A stretch of 64,000 bases of DNA from Trichothermofontia sichuanensis B231 (GTDB lineage Bacteria > Cyanobacteriota > Cyanobacteriia > B231): assembly GCF_026240635.1 (NCBI RefSeq), contig NZ_CP110848.1, forward strand, positions 3,925,741 to 3,989,740. Direction: 5' to 3'. Each line of letters begins with the position of its first letter. Within the stretch, counting starts at the first letter, position 1. Shown here piece by piece: positions 61,519 to 64,000 of this stretch. The notes beneath the pieces are model-generated. The model did no database searches, had not been told where the DNA came from, and saw only the letters and a program-made list of their open reading frames with translations. The translations under genes were made by a program, and so were the position numbers.

Positions 61519-64000
61519 ATGAGTACAGCCCCAGACCGGATCGTCCCAACCGACTTGCGGAATGAGATGTCCCGATCGTATCTGGAATACGCCATGAGCG
61601 TAATTGTGGGGCGGGCACTCCCCGATGCCAGAGATGGATTAAAACCAGTGCATCGCCGCATCCTCTACGCCATGCACGAGTTGGGTCTGATGCCCGATCG
61701 TCCCTTCCGCAAATGCGCCCGGGTTGTTGGGGAAGTGTTGGGGAAATACCACCCCCACGGCGATACCGCCGTTTACGACGCCCTAGTCCGCATGGCTCAG
61801 GACTTTTCCATGCGCCATCCCCTAATCGACGGCCACGGCAACTTCGGCTCCGTGGACAATGACCCGCCCGCCGCCATGCGGTATACGGAATGTCGCCTCC
61901 AGGCGATTACCCGCGATGGCTTGCTTGAGGATATTGAATCGGAAACCGTTGACTTTATCGACAACTTCGACGGCTCGCAGCAGGAACCCCTGGTGCTGCC
62001 CGCCCGTATTCCCCAACTCTTGCTCAACGGCTCCTCCGGCATTGCCGTGGGGATGGCTACCAACATCCCCCCCCACAATTTAGGCGAACTGGTCGATGGT
62101 TTGATCGCCCTGATCCACAATCCCGCCATCAGCGACCAGGAACTCATACGCTATATTCCCGGACCCGACTTCCCCACGGGCGGGCAAATTCTTGGGACTG
62201 CTGGGATTCGCGAAGCCTACCTCACGGGACGCGGTTCAATTACCATGCGGGGGGTAGCCACGATCGAAACCCTAGAGGTACGGGGTCGTCCCGATCGCGA
62301 CGCCATTATTATTACCGAACTGCCCTACCAAACCAACAAGGCGGCCTTGATTGAGCGCATCGCCGAAATGGTGAACGAGAAACGCCTGGAAGGGATTTCC
62401 GATATTCGCGATGAGAGCGATCGCGATGGGATGCGGATTGTAATTGAACTCAAACGGGATGCCTATGCGCGGGTAGTGCTGAATAATCTTTACAAGCAAA
62501 CACCCCTCCAGTCCAACTTCAGCGTCAATATGTTGGCCCTGGTCAATGGTGAACCCCAAACCCTATCCCTCAAACAGCTCCTGGAAGTCTTCCTGGAATT
62601 CCGGGTAGAAACCATTACCCGCCGTACCCGCTACGAACTGCGCAAGGCAGAGGAACGGGATCACTTGTTGCAGGGGTTACTCATTGCCCTGGGTAATTTG
62701 GATCAGGTGATTGCCCTGATTCGCCATGCCGCCGATGCCCCCACCGCCCGCCAGGAACTCATGGATTCCTATGGTCTGAGCGAAGCCCAATCCGACGCAA
62801 TCCTGCAAATGCAATTACGGCGTCTGACCGCCTTGGAAGCCGAAAAAATCCAACAGGAACATGAAGAACTACAAGCACGTATTGCTGATTTACAAGACAT
62901 TCTGGCCCGACGCGATCGCATCTTAGCAATGATTGAAGCCGAAGTCTTGCAACTCAAGCAGGCCTACGGTAATCCTCGCCGGACCGTGATTGAACACGTG
63001 GATGGTGAGCTAGGGGATACTGACCTGATTGCCAACGAAAAGGCAATTATCCTCCTCACCGAACAGGGTTATATTAAACGGATGCCAGTGAATACCTTTG
63101 ATCCCCAAAGTCGGGATGGTCGCGGCAAAGCGGGAACCCGTATGAAGGAAGATGATGGGGTTGAACATTTTCTCAGTTGCTGCGATCACGACAGCGTGTT
63201 GTTCTTCTCAGAACGAGGTATTGTCTACTGCCTGCGGGCCTACCAAATTCCCACCGGATCGCGCACCTCACGCGGGGTTCCCATTGTCCAATTGCTCCCG
63301 ATTTCCCACGATGAAAAAATAACTTCGATCGTCTCCGTTTCTGAATTTACGGAGGATGAATACTTGGTTATGCTCACCCAGAAGGGGTATATCAAGAAAA
63401 CCGAGCTAGCCGCCTTTAGCAATATTCGCGCCAACGGGCTAATTGCCATTTCCCTGGAAGAGGGAGATCAATTACGTTGGGTACGCCGCGCCCGTCCAGA
63501 AGACAGCATCATCATCGGCTCCTCCCAGGGCATGGCGATTCACTTCCAGGTCAACCATGAACAATTGCGTCCCCTGGGGCGGGCCACACGGGGGGTGCGA
63601 TCGATGACCCTCCGCGAAGGGGATGAACTGGTTGGGATGGATATCCTACCCAGTAGTGTGGTAGCCGCGATCGCCCAGAGTGATGAGTCAGAAACCGAAG
63701 AAGCCGAATTAGAGGAACTAACCGGGGCTGAGGATCAAAATCTGTGGGTGCTGGTGATTACGGCCAATGGCTACGGTAAACGGGTGCCCGTCTCTCAATT
63801 CCGTCTACAAAATCGGGCGGGCAAGGGTACGATCGCCACCAAGTTCAAATCCCACCTGAGCCACGATGCCATGGTCGCCCTGCGATCGGTCACGGCAAAC
63901 GATGAACTGATGATCATCACAAGCCGCGGAATTATTATTCGGCAGGCGGTGAATGCGATTTCAATCCAATCCCGTGCGGCAACTGGGGTACGGGTACAGC
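61519..64000 (+). CDS. gyrA: DNA gyrase subunit A (3' end outside window)
   Basis: 827 codons from the ATG at 61519, running off the window. N-terminal breakage-reunion domain: [60 protein letters not shown], and the active-site tyrosine in [11 protein letters not shown]. The coiled-coil arm lies near residues 370-480, and from about 510 six-bladed C-terminal domain repeats begin, including the GyrA box region [15 protein letters not shown]. An intact gene as far as seen. GGAG precedes the start. Confidence 0.97.
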   Translation, partial: MSTAPDRIVPTDLRNEMSRSYLEYAMSVIVGRALPDARDGLKPVHRRILYAMHELGLMPDRPFRKCARVVGEVLGKYHPHGDTAVYDALVRMAQDFSMRHPLIDGHGNFGSVDNDPPAAMRYTECRLQAITRDGLLEDIESETVDFIDNFDGSQQEPLVLPARIPQLLLNGSSGIAVGMATNIPPHNLGELVDGLIALIHNPAISDQELIRYIPGPDFPTGGQILGTAGIREAYLTGRGSITMRGVATIETLEVRGRPDRDAIIITELPYQTNKAALIERIAEMVNEKRLEGISDIRDESDRDGMRIVIELKRDAYARVVLNNLYKQTPLQSNFSVNMLALVNGEPQTLSLKQLLEVFLEFRVETITRRTRYELRKAEERDHLLQGLLIALGNLDQVIALIRHAADAPTARQELMDSYGLSEAQSDAILQMQLRRLTALEAEKIQQEHEELQARIADLQDILARRDRILAMIEAEVLQLKQAYGNPRRTVIEHVDGELGDTDLIANEKAIILLTEQGYIKRMPVNTFDPQSRDGRGKAGTRMKEDDGVEHFLSCCDHDSVLFFSERGIVYCLRAYQIPTGSRTSRGVPIVQLLPISHDEKITSIVSVSEFTEDEYLVMLTQKGYIKKTELAAFSNIRANGLIAISLEEGDQLRWVRRARPEDSIIIGSSQGMAIHFQVNHEQLRPLGRATRGVRSMTLREGDELVGMDILPSSVVAAIAQSDESETEEAELEELTGAEDQNLWVLVITANGYGKRVPVSQFRLQNRAGKGTIATKFKSHLSHDAMVALRSVTANDELMIITSRGIIIRQAVNAISIQSRAATGVRVQ

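Overview
The window is cyanobacterial chromosomal DNA. The palindrome GCGATCGC (HIP1) and its core CGATCG recur in genes and spacers throughout. Several genes are typical of cyanobacteria: a DUF3134 protein, a PAP/fibrillin protein, a cyAbrB regulator, a PatA-like response regulator, P-II preceded by an NtcA-type box, and HNH and Uma2 nucleases. Base composition is moderately GC-rich, except for two AT-rich accessory patches at about 22.9-23.4 kb and 27.4-31.0 kb.

Layout. 0-2 kb: a partial acyltransferase, an IS5-type transposase scrap and an orphan CHAT-type N-terminal module. 2-9 kb: rpsD, ftsW, tRNA-Ser(CGA), a RidA protein, cutA, a DUF3134 protein, mraY and a degenerate ADP-ribosylglycohydrolase-fold protein. 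9-19 kb: a cell-wall amidase with a polyproline hinge, a Ca2+/H+ antiporter divergent from a fibrillin gene, tmk, a conserved small protein, pterin dehydratase, an Uma2 nuclease, a frameshifted isochorismatase, a DHH phosphoesterase, an HNH nuclease and queF. 19-27 kb: glnB, a truncated alpha/beta hydrolase, a rhomboid protein, an IS4-type relic and mfd. 27-31 kb is the accessory island: two decayed toxin-antitoxin pairs, a DUF6887-like fragment, an SMI1/KNR4 gene in what may be an integron-type cassette, and IS4-type relics with miniature elements around and inside them. 31-50 kb: sixA-like, gltA, a GT39-type glycosyltransferase, nadB, a DHH-like protein, a NanE-type epimerase, a DnaJ-pentapeptide fusion, a PatA-like regulator, leuB, pgm and a cobD-pyrR-DUF4351-uvrC run. 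50-64 kb: Rrf2, cyAbrB, RDD, rpmG, rpsR, an amidohydrolase, pdhB-secD-secF, a chemoreceptor, an Fe-S aldo/keto reductase and the 5' part of gyrA.

Most genes are housekeeping: division and envelope (ftsW, mraY, amidase), translation (rpsD, rpmG, rpsR, tRNA-Ser), secretion (secD, secF), DNA repair and topology (mfd, uvrC, gyrA) and central metabolism (gltA, pdhB, pgm, leuB, nadB, tmk, pyrR). They lie in short runs of one to four genes.

The most distinctive signal is the density of non-autonomous, MITE-like repeats. Family A is about 112 bp, has GGCTCTYCTGAG-type ends and a 43-nt internal hairpin, and occurs seven times. Family B is almost always 103 bp, sits between TA dinucleotides, and occurs six times with two relatives (C). 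Family D is 142 bp and occurs twice. Family F has TTGACTGAC ends. One B copy lies inside an A copy, and another lies inside an unrelated repeat. A copies truncate a toxin gene and sit inside a dead transposase. No intact transposase that could move them is present. I found no CRISPR array, phage or secondary-metabolite cluster.
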